DNA from: Paenibacillus sp. FSL W8-0186
GTDB taxonomy: Bacteria; Bacillota; Bacilli; Paenibacillales; Paenibacillaceae
Length of the DNA stretch: 64,000 nt
NCBI RefSeq assembly: GCF_037969765.1
Contig: NZ_CP150207.1
Coordinates: 3,961,001-4,025,000 of the forward strand
Direction: 5' to 3'
In this document: positions 23,579 to 33,431 of the stretch, piece by piece
Layout of the letters: each line of letters starts with the position of its first letter
Position numbering within the stretch: the first letter of the stretch is position 1
The notes under the pieces: generated by a model
Database searches by the model: none
Seen by the model: the letters and a program-made list of their open reading frames with translations, nothing else
Told to the model about the DNA's origin: nothing
Position numbers and translations under genes: made by a program

Positions 23579-24406
23579 TTATCCTTTTACCGCAGAGCCC
23601 ATGGTCATCGCCCTTTCAACCTGTTCACTGAAGAACAAATAGATAATCACCATCGGAAGGCTGGCAATCGTCATCACTGCCCCCATTCCGCCCCAGTCGG
23701 TGCTATATTGACCTTGAAAGAACAATAGTCCCAGGGGTAGTGTTTTCATCGATTCATCGGAAATAAGTATGTTCGCCAGCATGAACTCATTCCAATTGTT
23801 CAAGAATTGAAATATGACCACCGTCGCGATTGCCGGAACAACTACGGGTACTATAATTTTAGTGAACAGACGATAGACACTCGCTCCGTCCATACATGCC
23901 GCTTCTTCAATCTCGGAAGGAATATCGCGCATAAACCCATAGAAAATAAGCGATGAAAATGGCAATCCAATCACGATATAAGGAATAATGAGCGCTCCAT
24001 ACGTATTCGCCAAGTGAAAGTCCTTTACGAGAATAGCAAGAGGGATCATAATGACCTGCAATGGCATGAACATGCCAACCAGCATATAGAGCCGGACCGC
24101 TTCCCGAAACCTCCAGCGCAGCCGGGCGATAGCGAACGAGAACATTAACGCTAAAATGACGATAAATAACGTTGCCACCGTAGAAACGACCACACTGTTC
24201 ATAAAATACTGCGGAAGATTAAATTGAGTCCAAGCGTTAATGTAGTTTTCATATCGAAATTGGGTCGGCAGCCCAAATGGATTGGTAACGAATATTTCAT
24301 TGTTGTCCTTGAGCGAATAGGAAATCATCCAAAACAGCGGATAAACAGAAATAATGAAATACAGCCATAAAGGAACCTGGATGAGGAATGATTTAACCCG
24401 TTGCAT
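23579..24406 (-). CDS. Sugar ABC transporter permease (MalG type), second system
   Basis: A 275-residue CUT1 permease. Six membrane helices are predicted and the EAA loop reads EIEEAACMDGASVYRLFTKI. It ends the second sugar-transport operon. It follows the MalF-type gene by 26 bases and has a GGAGAGATCG-type site. Its substrate is unknown; it differs from the first permease across most of its length. Confidence 0.9.
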   Translation of the reverse strand: MQRVKSFLIQVPLWLYFIISVYPLFWMISYSLKDNNEIFVTNPFGLPTQFRYENYINAWTQFNLPQYFMNSVVVSTVATLFIVILALMFSFAIARLRWRFREAVRLYMLVGMFMPLQVIMIPLAILVKDFHLANTYGALIIPYIVIGLPFSSLIFYGFMRDIPSEIEEAACMDGASVYRLFTKIIVPVVVPAIATVVIFQFLNNWNEFMLANILISDESMKTLPLGLLFFQGQYSTDWGGMGAVMTIASLPMVIIYLFFSEQVERAMTMGSAVKG

Positions 24407-24432
24407 AACGATCTCTCCTTCTAAGATGCATG

Positions 24433-25308
24433 TTAATCATCTTTACGATCAAACACCTTGTTGATAATCATCGTCGCTACTAGTGAAATGGCGACCAATA
24501 ATACAGATATGGCTGAGGCATAGCCATACTTATTCTCCAGGAAGGCATACCGGTAAATCATGAAGGTTAAAGTATAATTGCTCGTGCCTGGTCCGCCATT
24601 CGTCATAATAAGCATTTGTACAAAAGCGCCGATTCCTGATGTGATCGCAATGATAAAGCAGAACTTAAAGGTTTCTTTCATCAAAGGGAGCGTTACTTTA
24701 CGGTGAGCCATCCATTTGCTGCAGCCGTCGATGGTTGCCGCTTCATAGTATTGCTCGGGGATCGATTTCACTCCTGCATACAGGAGGCTGAATTGATAGC
24801 CCATGAACTGCCAGGCGTTAACAAAAGCAATGGCAACAATCGATACCGTCGGCGAAGTCAGCCAGTTTTGCTGATAGGAGATTCCCATGATCTGAAAAAG
24901 CTTATTGATCAGGCCATTCGTCGGATCGTACATTGCAATCCAAAGCTGGCATACTACCGTCACAGACAAAATCACCGGCACAAAATAAGCCGTTTTCAGC
25001 AATTTTCTAAACTTGACTCGCGGATCGGCACAAGCCAGCGCTAGAATCGTTCCGAGGCCAATTTGAAAAACGACCAGGACAACGGAAAAAATAAAGCCAT
25101 TTCGCAAAGATGTCATGAGAAGAGGATCCTGGAACATTTCCTTATAATTATCGAGACCATTAAACACAGCCGTACCTAATCCGTCCCATTCAAAAAAGCT
25201 GCGATACATTGTTTGCAGCACCGGTGAAATGAGAACGACAGTATAGGCTAGCAATGCCGGAAGCAGAAAAATCAGGATTGCCTTCTTGTTGCTTAAATAT
25301 CTATCCAT
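24433..25308 (-). CDS. Sugar ABC transporter permease (MalF type), second system
   Basis: A 291-residue permease. The start is ATG at 25308, with AAAGGAGTGG upstream. It shows six membrane helices and an EAA loop (PEQYYEAATIDGCSKWMAHR). It lies between the binding lipoprotein gene and the MalG-type gene. As in the first system, no ATPase is encoded nearby. Confidence 0.9.
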   Translation of the reverse strand: MDRYLSNKKAILIFLLPALLAYTVVLISPVLQTMYRSFFEWDGLGTAVFNGLDNYKEMFQDPLLMTSLRNGFIFSVVLVVFQIGLGTILALACADPRVKFRKLLKTAYFVPVILSVTVVCQLWIAMYDPTNGLINKLFQIMGISYQQNWLTSPTVSIVAIAFVNAWQFMGYQFSLLYAGVKSIPEQYYEAATIDGCSKWMAHRKVTLPLMKETFKFCFIIAITSGIGAFVQMLIMTNGGPGTSNYTLTFMIYRYAFLENKYGYASAISVLLVAISLVATMIINKVFDRKDD

Positions 25309-25391
25309 GGTGTAGCCCCACTCCTTTCCTGGAAGCAATCCCCCCCTGATTGAACACATGCATCAAGGGGGACGGCCCGGGTCTCTATGTC

Positions 25392-26711
25392 TTACTTGTT
25401 CTCTTTAGCCAATACGGAATTTAGATTTTTAATAAACTGCTCCGTGGAGAAGCCGTCGATCAGCATACTTTGCGTATTGTCATCCAGTACATTCTTGATC
25501 GAAACATTGTTCAGGGCGACCGCATAATCGGTAGCATTTGGAAGTATTTCATCGGCAATGCGCTGCATCATCGGCGAGATTTCCGCCGTGATTTCTTTAT
25601 CCACTTTTACGGATACGATCGGACTGCCAAGCTGAGCGTATTTATACTCGGCAGCCTTTTGAGCTAGAAAGCTGGCTACCTTCACCGTCAGCTCCGGATC
25701 TTTCGTCGATTGAGATACGGCAAAACCGCCAGGGGATGGAGAACCGTTGACTGCATATTTTGTTTTTTCATAGGTTTCTTCATCCTTTGCGGGCCAGTAC
25801 ATCCAGTCCACTTTATCGCCAAGCTTTTCTTGAGAGCTGTAAATTTCCCATTGTCCGTTTACGAACATTGCTGCCTTACCCGTGTAGAACAAGGAAGAAG
25901 CCTGATCATAGTTCGTATTTGTAGCGTTTACATCAAACAGCCCAGCTTCTTGCAATGTTCTCAGTTGATGAGCTGCAGTGATGAAGGACTCGGGCAGTTC
26001 AGTGACACCGGCTTCATCCAGCTTGCCGTAGCCCATGGCTTCCTCGCGCGTAACAAAGCCTTGATAAAGCGCTGTAGGGATCCACTTCTCTTTAGCAAAA
26101 ATAGATAGCGGAACATACCCTTTTTCCTTCAGCTTTTTGGCCGCCTCTGCTAACTGATCCACGGTCTTGATCGGAACTTCAATACCCGCCTCTTCAAATA
26201 TTTCTTTGTTGTAATAGAGGATCTGGAATTCGATGCCGGTAAATGGAAAAGCATAAACATGACCGTCTGGTGCAATTAACCTTCCTTCAACCCCAGGATT
26301 CAATTTATTCTTAAAAGCTGTCGTTTCTTCAAATTCATCTAATAAAAGAACGTTTTTAGATTTGGCAAACGTTTGCAAAGTTACCCAGTCTGTTTCGAAT
26401 ATATCCGGCATATTCCCGGTAGCGGCATAGGTTTTTAGCTTCTGGTATCCATCCTGTACCGCAGGATCCAGCACGATTTCAACATTCGGCATTTCCTTCT
26501 TCAGTTCTTCTACCGCGTAGTCAAACGGTTTGGAGGTGTCGTCGTCAAAATGCTGAGCATACACCTTTAGCTTAACCTTCTCTTCTCCTGAATTACCGCT
26601 TGAGCCTGTCGAACCCTGACTCGAATCCCCCCCTGAACAAGCAGCTAGCAACAAAGATAACATGGCGATGGTGACTAGAGCTGTTAAAGACTTGAACCAA
26701 ACTTTTTTCAT
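25392..26711 (-). CDS. Sugar-binding lipoprotein, second system
   Basis: A 439-residue extracellular binding protein. The start is ATG at 26711 with AGAGGGG upstream. The signal peptide ends in a lipobox (LLAACSGG), and a Ser/Gly-rich linker follows. The mature part has the usual family-1 pattern, including FPFTGIEFQILYYNKEIFEE. It is the first gene of the second transport operon. A cre-type site and a -10 box lie upstream (26758-26789), so glucose repression is likely. Confidence 0.92.
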   Translation of the reverse strand: MKKVWFKSLTALVTIAMLSLLLAACSGGDSSQGSTGSSGNSGEEKVKLKVYAQHFDDDTSKPFDYAVEELKKEMPNVEIVLDPAVQDGYQKLKTYAATGNMPDIFETDWVTLQTFAKSKNVLLLDEFEETTAFKNKLNPGVEGRLIAPDGHVYAFPFTGIEFQILYYNKEIFEEAGIEVPIKTVDQLAEAAKKLKEKGYVPLSIFAKEKWIPTALYQGFVTREEAMGYGKLDEAGVTELPESFITAAHQLRTLQEAGLFDVNATNTNYDQASSLFYTGKAAMFVNGQWEIYSSQEKLGDKVDWMYWPAKDEETYEKTKYAVNGSPSPGGFAVSQSTKDPELTVKVASFLAQKAAEYKYAQLGSPIVSVKVDKEITAEISPMMQRIADEILPNATDYAVALNNVSIKNVLDDNTQSMLIDGFSTEQFIKNLNSVLAKENK

Positions 26712-26757
26712 GCTGTTACCCCTCTTTTCTGGATTAAACGTGCTGTTCACCTTCTGC

Positions 26758-26789
26758 TGGCAACGCTTTCAAGGTGTATGTTTATTATA
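26758..26789 (-). promoter_or_regulatory. cre site just downstream of a TATAAT box, upstream of the second transport operon
   Basis: TGAAAGCGTTGCCA (26758-26771, minus strand) fits the cre consensus TGNAANCGNTNNCA fully. A TATAAT -10 box lies at 26784-26789, so the cre site falls about 6-19 bases after the start site, a classical CcpA repression position. The -35 box is poor, which suits a promoter that needs the adjacent response regulator. Confidence 0.72.
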
Positions 26790-26845
26790 AAATTGTTCAT
26801 CATTTTGATTAATGCAATAATCGAGCATCATAAGGAATAAACAGG

Positions 26846-26876
26846 ACAAAAAAGACGAATCTACTCAGGATTCGCC
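26846..26876 (-). terminator. Terminator of the second response regulator gene
   Basis: GGCGAATC and GATTCGTC (one G-U) form a stem that includes the last codons of the regulator, followed by six Ts. It separates the two-component genes from the transport operon. Confidence 0.78.
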
Positions 26877-27970
26877 TTATTTGCATGGAGCTGCTCGAAT
26901 TCGGAAGGGGTTAGACCGAATCTTTTTTTAAAGCATTTGGAGAAATAATTCGGGTCATTATATCCTACCTTTTCTGCCACGGCCGACAGCTTCATGGGCC
27001 TGGTTAGCAGGATCTCCTTCGCTTCCTTCATGCGAATGTAGGTGATATAATCTACGACTGAAATGCTAGCTTCCTTCCTAAACACTTTGCGCAAATAACT
27101 GGCATCGACATATAGGGCTTGTGCCACACCTTCAACAGTCAATTCTGAATCTGAATAGTTTTGTTGGATATATGCTTTGGCAGCCGTAAATAATTGATAC
27201 GATTTCGAAGGCCTAAAAGATTCCCTATAGTTAACCGCTCTGCTGAACAGCTCGGCGATCCATCCCAGGGCCTCTTCCCAGGATGGCAGCGCTTGCCGCT
27301 GCTGCTCTAGCGTGCTGTCCGTTCCCCACACTTCTTCCGGGTTCAGCTCGGACTCTATGATATAAGCACGACAAAGGTGGATGAAGGCCTCCAGATAGCT
27401 CTGTCCCCTAGCGCTCGAAATGGAAATATCCATCTTGCGAATCACCTGCCAGATTCGGCTCAGCTCTTCGTGGACGGCATCCATCTCCCTCATCCTGAGC
27501 GTCAAAATCAGCGTCTCCTGAACATCAAATGGGAGAACTCCAAGGTTTTCCGCTTTCTGAGGGGGGATTTGCTCCTGAAAAGAAGGCCGGGAGCGTTCAT
27601 CCAACGTACGTTTTACCCGCTGAAGCGTTGTTGAAAATTCAACCTTATTGAACGGTTTAAGCAAATAATCCTGTGCCCCGAGCCGAACCGCCTGCCTCGC
27701 ATAATCAAATTCACTGTGCCCTGTCACAAATACGACGGAAATATCAGGCTGTGTCTGCTTTAGCAGTTCCGTCAATTCCAGCCCGTCGATAAACGGCATG
27801 GATATGTCAATGAATGCGAGATCCGGTCGATTCTCCCTGGCTTCCTCCAGCGCTTCTCTTCCATTAGCCGCCTCGCAGCAAATATGAAATCCGTGGCTAG
27901 CCCAGTCCAGTTTGCTTCGCATGTAGTCTCTGAATAATGGTTCATCATCAACAATCATAACTTTATACAT
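26861..27970 (-). CDS. Response regulator, YesN type, second system
   Basis: A 369-residue receiver-plus-AraC protein. The start is ATG at 27970, and it overlaps the kinase stop by 8 bases. The receiver carries D8/D9 and phospho-acceptor D55 in LAFIDISMPFIDG. The C-terminal helix-turn-helix reads ASYLRKVFRKEASISVVDYI and VAEKVGYNDPNYFSKCFKKR. It is shorter than the first regulator because the middle linker is shorter. It probably activates the downstream transport operon. Confidence 0.92.
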   Translation of the reverse strand: MYKVMIVDDEPLFRDYMRSKLDWASHGFHICCEAANGREALEEARENRPDLAFIDISMPFIDGLELTELLKQTQPDISVVFVTGHSEFDYARQAVRLGAQDYLLKPFNKVEFSTTLQRVKRTLDERSRPSFQEQIPPQKAENLGVLPFDVQETLILTLRMREMDAVHEELSRIWQVIRKMDISISSARGQSYLEAFIHLCRAYIIESELNPEEVWGTDSTLEQQRQALPSWEEALGWIAELFSRAVNYRESFRPSKSYQLFTAAKAYIQQNYSDSELTVEGVAQALYVDASYLRKVFRKEASISVVDYITYIRMKEAKEILLTRPMKLSAVAEKVGYNDPNYFSKCFKKRFGLTPSEFEQLHANKANPE

Positions 27971-29777
27971 TCTGCTCACCTTTGCTGTAGTTATTGGGAA
28001 GAATGAGTTTAACCGTTGTTCCTTGGCCCTCTTTGCTCTCAATATGAATACCATAGATGTCCCCGAAATACAGCTTCAGTCTTTCATGCACGCTAAATAT
28101 GCCAATCGATGTTCTCTTTGCCGAATCCTCTTTGAAATCAGTAATACGGGATATAAGCTGGGGGGACATTCCTACGCCGTTATCCTCCACTTCAATGATC
28201 ACATGCTCGCTGTCCGCATGCGCACGAATCCGAATAAAGCCACTGCTGTCCTTCGTCTTCAGTCCATGATAAATCGCATTTTCGGCCAGGGGCTGCAGCG
28301 ACAACTTGGGAATATGGATTCCTTTGAGTTCGTCAGGAATAGCAATATCATATTGTAGAATATGAGGATAACGAACCTGCATAATCGTTAAATAGTCATT
28401 AACGATTTTCACCTCTTCTTCCAGCGTAATAATTTCATAGCCTTTACTCAGAATGACACGATAGAAGTCCGCAAGAGCTTTGGTTGTATCTCTGGCCTCT
28501 TCCGTTCGCTCCATATCAGCAAGTACATAAATCGTATCTAAGGTGTTGTAGAGGAAATGCGGCTTTATCTGGGCATGCATCAGCGCCAGCTCGTATTCCC
28601 GCTTACGGAGCTGCTCATTCTCTACGGTGGCGATAAGCTGCTTTATGCGGTCGATCATGAGATTGAATACAGTAGCTAGCAGTCCGGTCTCATCCTGCGC
28701 GCGAATAGCCGCTGTAACGTTCAGATCGCCTTCCTTGACTCTGCGCATCGATTTAGCAAGCTGAAGCAGGGGATTTACAAGGACCTTGGATAATAGAGCT
28801 ATGCCTAGGAATGCAAGCAATAAACAAACCATCCCGATCACGACAGTCATCCAGACATTGTGACTGATCATGCTTTTTAACGCAGTCATCGGGTTCATAT
28901 TTACCAGGCTCCAGTTCATCCTGTTGTAAGGATATACGCTGATGAATTCCTGCCCTTGGTCACGATCGATCATTTCTGAATAGGGTTCATTAAGAAGCGT
29001 CAAGGGCCGCTTCATCTTTAAGTGATCGAACGGTTCTAGAACATATTCCGGGTTCGAACTGGAAATAATTCTCTGAGCCGTATCCACCAGCAAATAGGTT
29101 TTGGAAATGCCCTGATCATTCTCAGTGCCGAGAAATGAAGAGAACGTCGTCTCCTTCACATTGATAAATAAGGTGCCTAATTTATTGCCGCTATCTACAT
29201 CGATCACGACCTTGCCGAGAGTAAGAACGGGAACCGCCGGGTCACTGACCAGAAAATTACGCTGCTCCATTGAAAACCAGCGATTCCTTCCATAGCTTCC
29301 CATCCGAGTCACCTGTTCGATCATTCCGCTATCAAATATCTGATGCTCATCCTCGTTTATGCGAGAGTATGAAGTATGAATATGGTTGTTCCTATCGATA
29401 AAAATGGCAGAATCGACATCGGGAAACAGAATAAGATCCGTGGATAGTTTGCTTTGAATCTGCCGTCTGAACTTCAGCTCTTGTACCGAATCACGCTGCT
29501 CAGGGGAGCTGGCAATGATGCGATTAATATCAGTAGCAATAAAATTAGCGCTGTTCTCTGCATTGCTAATAATAGAATCGATTTGAGATACTATTAATTT
29601 TGACTCATCCAGGGCACTTTGCTCCATATTTTGGATGGTAGATTGGCTGAAATTGTAGCTAGAGAGATAGCCCGAAATAAAGAGTGGAATAAAAATCAAT
29701 GGAAGGAATATAAGAATAATCTTGTGCATGATTTGTAATCGTCCAAACCATGGGAACATGGTCCTCCATCTACTCAC
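27963..29777 (-). CDS. Sensor histidine kinase, YesM type, second system
   Basis: A 604-residue membrane kinase. The start is GTG at 29777 with GGAGG seven bases upstream. It shows an N-terminal membrane helix, a periplasm-facing sensor of about 250 residues, a second helix, a HAMP domain, and His_kinase/HATPase parts with IKPHFLYNTLDTIYV, QPLAENAIYHGL and DNGVGMSPQ. It overlaps the regulator gene. The sensor part does not resemble that of the first kinase, so a different ligand is likely. Confidence 0.92.
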   Translation of the reverse strand: MSRWRTMFPWFGRLQIMHKIILIFLPLIFIPLFISGYLSSYNFSQSTIQNMEQSALDESKLIVSQIDSIISNAENSANFIATDINRIIASSPEQRDSVQELKFRRQIQSKLSTDLILFPDVDSAIFIDRNNHIHTSYSRINEDEHQIFDSGMIEQVTRMGSYGRNRWFSMEQRNFLVSDPAVPVLTLGKVVIDVDSGNKLGTLFINVKETTFSSFLGTENDQGISKTYLLVDTAQRIISSSNPEYVLEPFDHLKMKRPLTLLNEPYSEMIDRDQGQEFISVYPYNRMNWSLVNMNPMTALKSMISHNVWMTVVIGMVCLLLAFLGIALLSKVLVNPLLQLAKSMRRVKEGDLNVTAAIRAQDETGLLATVFNLMIDRIKQLIATVENEQLRKREYELALMHAQIKPHFLYNTLDTIYVLADMERTEEARDTTKALADFYRVILSKGYEIITLEEEVKIVNDYLTIMQVRYPHILQYDIAIPDELKGIHIPKLSLQPLAENAIYHGLKTKDSSGFIRIRAHADSEHVIIEVEDNGVGMSPQLISRITDFKEDSAKRTSIGIFSVHERLKLYFGDIYGIHIESKEGQGTTVKLILPNNYSKGEQNV

Positions 29778-29937
29778 AACATAACCTCCAGTGATTTCAT
29801 AGCTGCTATTATTTATCCATTCTAAAATTCAAATCCTAATTTGTATAGGCTGTTTTAGAAACATCTCTCTTTACAAAAGAAAACGGTTTGTTATTTATTT
29901 TCGCTAATTATGGATATTTTGGATCAGATTGTTCTAT

Positions 29938-29953
29938 TGTGATTCCAATCACC
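29938..29953. promoter_or_regulatory. Fnr/CRP-type box upstream of hcp
   Basis: TGTGATTCCAATCACC matches TGTGA-N6-TCACA with one mismatch. A possible -10 box TATGCT at 29975-29980 would put a start near 29987, so the box centre falls at -41.5, the usual class II activation position. A second motif, TCAAATCGTTTTCA at 30009-30022, resembles a cre site with one mismatch. Confidence 0.65.
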
Positions 29954-30048
29954 TAGTCGCCTTTCCTCCTGCGTTATGCTTCTGATGAACAGATGACGTA
30001 AATGATTCTCAAATCGTTTTCACAAATAAAAATGAGGAGGTCGCATAG

Positions 30049-31734
30049 ATGAATCAAGCTGCATTAAATCATCATGATGAGCGGATGCCGATGTTTTGTT
30101 TTCAGTGCCAAGAGGCATCTAAAGGTGTTGGCTGCACCATCGTAGGCGTATGCGGGAAGACGCCTGAGGTCGCCAACCTGCAGGATTTGCTTATTTTTGT
30201 TTTGAAAGGCATATCCTTCTTCAGCGCGGGTACGGAGCTGCCAGAATCGCTGGAACGCCGGACATCTGTCTTTATAATGGATTCATTGTTCGCTACAATT
30301 ACAAATGCCAATTTTGACCGGGACGTGTTCGTCGCTAAAATTCGCGAAGCGCTCACTCTTCGTGATGAGGTACGTGAGCACTGGGAGCATCAGCATCCAG
30401 CCAGCCAGACGATATTGCCAGATGCGGCGGTTTGGCATGACAGCGATGAAGAAGCGTTGGATGCCAAAGCCAAGGAGGTTGGCGTACTTGCTACTGCAGA
30501 TGCGGATATCCGCTCCCTGCGAGAGCTGCTCACCTATGGGCTTAAAGGAATGGCCGCATATCAGTATCATGCCTATCAACTGAATTATACGAATCGCGAA
30601 GTGGAGCAATTTATGCAGCGAGCGCTTGCCGCTACTTTAGATGATACATTAACCGTGGATCAAATGGTCGCACTCGTGATGGAGACGGGCAAATTCGGCG
30701 TGGATGCCATGGCCTTGCTGGATCAAGCCAATACCGGCGTTTATGGTCATCCCGAGGTGACGAAAGTCAACATCGGAGTTCGTAATCGCCCGGGCATTTT
30801 AGTGAGCGGCCATGACCTGAAGGATCTGGAAGAGCTGCTGCAGCAAACCGAAGGAACTGGCGTGGATGTGTACACCCATAGCGAAATGCTGCCGGCGCAC
30901 TACTACCCAGCCTTTAAGAAATATGAGCATTTTGTCGGGAATTACGGCAATGCCTGGTGGAAGCAAGCCAGCGAATTTGAGAGCTTTAATGGCCCGATCC
31001 TAATGACGACCAACTGCATCGTTCCACCGAAGCCGAGCTATGTGAAACGCATCTTTACGACGGGAAACACCGGCTATCCTGGATTGCGGCATATTCCGGA
31101 GGGCGTAGACGGTCAGCCTAAAGATTTTTCCGAAATTATAGCCCTGGCCAAGCAGTGCCCGCCCCCTACCGAGCTGGAGACCGGGGAAATCGTCGGCGGC
31201 TTTGCCCATAACACCGTGACGAGCATTGCCGACCAAGTAGTCGATGCCGTGAAGGCTGGAGACATTCGGCGTTTCTTTGTCATGGCCGGATGCGATGGCC
31301 GGATGAAGTCGCGCAGTTACTATACCGAGTTTGCCCAGCAGCTTCCACGCGACACAGTCATTCTCACCGCGGGCTGCGCAAAATACAAATACAACAAGCT
31401 TGATCTCGGCGAAATCGGAGGCATCCCGCGCGTCCTGGACGCAGGCCAATGCAACGACTCCTACTCGCTCGCCATCATTGCGTTGAAGCTGAAAGAGATA
31501 TTGGGGCTGGATGACATCAACGAGCTGCCGATTTCATATAATATCGCCTGGTATGAGCAAAAAGCGATCATCGTGCTGCTGGCCCTGCTCTATCTTGGGG
31601 TTAAAAACATCCATCTCGGGCCGACGCTGCCTGCCTTCCTCTCTCCGAACGTGGCCAATGTGTTGGTGGAGCAGTTCGGCATCGGCGGGATTACAAATGT
31701 TGAGGATGACATGAAGATGTTCCTTGGGGCTTAG
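30049..31734 (+). CDS. hcp: Hydroxylamine reductase (hybrid cluster protein)
   Basis: A 561-residue iron-sulfur enzyme. The N-terminal ligands are C17, C20, C29 and C35 (C-x2-C-x8-C-x5-C), the spacing of the Desulfovibrio/Clostridium type rather than the E. coli type. The hybrid-cluster ligands are in later segments ([26 protein letters not shown] and [12 protein letters not shown]). Hcp detoxifies nitric oxide and related reactive nitrogen species in anaerobic cytoplasm. It is monocistronic and ends before a 10-bp stem terminator. The Fnr-type box suggests oxygen-limited induction. The enzyme is oxygen sensitive. Confidence 0.95.
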   Translation: MNQAALNHHDERMPMFCFQCQEASKGVGCTIVGVCGKTPEVANLQDLLIFVLKGISFFSAGTELPESLERRTSVFIMDSLFATITNANFDRDVFVAKIREALTLRDEVREHWEHQHPASQTILPDAAVWHDSDEEALDAKAKEVGVLATADADIRSLRELLTYGLKGMAAYQYHAYQLNYTNREVEQFMQRALAATLDDTLTVDQMVALVMETGKFGVDAMALLDQANTGVYGHPEVTKVNIGVRNRPGILVSGHDLKDLEELLQQTEGTGVDVYTHSEMLPAHYYPAFKKYEHFVGNYGNAWWKQASEFESFNGPILMTTNCIVPPKPSYVKRIFTTGNTGYPGLRHIPEGVDGQPKDFSEIIALAKQCPPPTELETGEIVGGFAHNTVTSIADQVVDAVKAGDIRRFFVMAGCDGRMKSRSYYTEFAQQLPRDTVILTAGCAKYKYNKLDLGEIGGIPRVLDAGQCNDSYSLAIIALKLKEILGLDDINELPISYNIAWYEQKAIIVLLALLYLGVKNIHLGPTLPAFLSPNVANVLVEQFGIGGITNVEDDMKMFLGA

Positions 31735-31797
31735 TTTTTATTGCGAAATGGGGAAGCGGAGTCCCCAGTGTCTATACTTTCTTATATCTTATGAAAA

Positions 31798-31837
31798 TAG
31801 GCTGCGCCCTTCCTTGGTTAGAAGTTAGCGCAGCCTA
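31798..31837. terminator. Long hairpin between hcp and the GH43 gene
   Basis: A 10-bp inverted repeat, TAGGCTGCGC and GCGCAGCCTA, with a 20-base loop. T-rich flanks exist mainly on the minus strand, but it probably serves both convergent genes. Confidence 0.65.
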
Positions 31838-31889
31838 TCATTATGGAAAATTATTTGTTATGGCGGTATTGACGTGACGGAACAAGCTA

Positions 31890-33347
31890 TTATTTCAACA
31901 CCAATGACTTGAAATCCAGCTTTCCCGATCCCTCAAAGGTAAAATAGAGCGCCTGCTTCCCATTTTCGATGTTAATTTTCGCCCCGTAATACGTAAAGGC
32001 GCTGCTTGGCGAGATCGGTATTCTTGTGATAGGCTTTGCATCTAAACCATTCGCAACCAGCATGAACCCCGTAGCAGGACCCCGAACACATACAGCGATT
32101 TCCGACACATCCTGCATCAGAAAATATTTGAAGCCTGCCACGGCTCCATTTCTCATATTTGCAATATATTGATAAGGGCTATTCTCCCTGTCCTTCCCGC
32201 TTTGCGTGAAATATGGATGCTTTCTGAAGGTTATATTTCCGAAATATACCCCATACCGGCCTGCGCCTTCCGCTGACATCAAATGACAAGCAATTCGCGC
32301 CTCATACTCTCCTCTGCCGATGAATGGACCGTTATTTAGTCCACAACTCGTCAGCTCTACCTGTGGAATCGTCCCATCTTCCTTGATCTCGATCGGCTCG
32401 GCAAGTCCCTGTCTGGAATAATGATGCCGGTTCGTGTGCCTGTGATGGAACACATACCATTGATCTCTAACCTGAACGATCCCGCCATGATTGTTGCCAA
32501 TATAGTTATAGGCCTTTTGATCCGAATCGTACCCGTTTATATAAAGGTCGCCATTACTTATGATCGTTCCGCCGAATTTAAAGCCGCCTGTCGGGCTTTT
32601 GCTTGTGGCGTAGCATAGTTCATGGCCGTTGATCGACGAGTAGATCAAGTAATAGGTATCTTTTATTTTACGGATCGAGCTCGCCTCAAAAAACTCATGC
32701 CCCTCGAATCCAGTGCCGTCTGCCTCCCCCGCTTTGGGAAGGATGAGCTTCGGTTCACCGGTCACCGTTTTCATATCCGGCTGTAACTGAATTACGTACC
32801 CGCCTTTACAAGTACGTTTCTTCCATCCTGTCACGAAAAAAGGAACATCTTTTATTGGTGCAAAGCCTGAATACAGATAAACGCATCCATCATCATCAAC
32901 TAGAACGCCGGGATCGAATAAAATAGGATCTCCGCTGTGATCCCACAGCCTATCTCCGTTCGGATGGCTTACATAACCGTAAAACTCATACTCGCCTGCC
33001 GGTGAATCGCATACAGCTACGGCCATAACGCTGCGAAAGGCCAGTGTATAGTACAGGTAATATCGCCCGTCTGGCCCTTTTGCCACATCGGGTGCATACA
33101 TCTGATACAAACCTAATTTGTTCATAGGATCTAGCGTTTTCCTATAGATGACCCCTTCGTATCTCCAATCACTTAGATCATCAATGGGGGCAGACCAGCA
33201 AACATAATCATTCATGCAAAAAAGCTTACCGTTAAATCTGTCATGCGAACCAAATACATATAATCTATCCCCGAATACATAGGGTTCACCATCGGGGATG
33301 TATTCGTAGCTAGGCAAGTATGGGTTCAAAGCCTGGCTTGGCATCAT
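31890..33347 (-). CDS. Glycoside hydrolase family 43 enzyme
   Basis: A 485-residue five-bladed beta-propeller glycosidase of family GH43 with a C-terminal carbohydrate-binding-like domain. Motifs are IPDGEPYVFGDRLYVFGSHD (general base Asp), the LFDPGVLVDDDG block (pKa-modulating Asp) and the HEFFEASS block (acid Glu). The likely activity is arabinofuranosidase, xylosidase or arabinanase; the substrate cannot be fixed. It has no signal peptide, so it acts on imported oligosaccharides. The start is ATG at 33347, nine bases after GGGAG; an ATG three codons earlier touches that site. Confidence 0.9.
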   Translation of the reverse strand: MMPSQALNPYLPSYEYIPDGEPYVFGDRLYVFGSHDRFNGKLFCMNDYVCWSAPIDDLSDWRYEGVIYRKTLDPMNKLGLYQMYAPDVAKGPDGRYYLYYTLAFRSVMAVAVCDSPAGEYEFYGYVSHPNGDRLWDHSGDPILFDPGVLVDDDGCVYLYSGFAPIKDVPFFVTGWKKRTCKGGYVIQLQPDMKTVTGEPKLILPKAGEADGTGFEGHEFFEASSIRKIKDTYYLIYSSINGHELCYATSKSPTGGFKFGGTIISNGDLYINGYDSDQKAYNYIGNNHGGIVQVRDQWYVFHHRHTNRHHYSRQGLAEPIEIKEDGTIPQVELTSCGLNNGPFIGRGEYEARIACHLMSAEGAGRYGVYFGNITFRKHPYFTQSGKDRENSPYQYIANMRNGAVAGFKYFLMQDVSEIAVCVRGPATGFMLVANGLDAKPITRIPISPSSAFTYYGAKINIENGKQALYFTFEGSGKLDFKSLVLK

Positions 33348-33431
33348 CGCGTTCATCTCCCTTTACTGCTTTACAACAGTGTAAAGGATTAAATGATTCC
33401 AGCATATCAACCAAAAGTTGCCGGAGAACCC

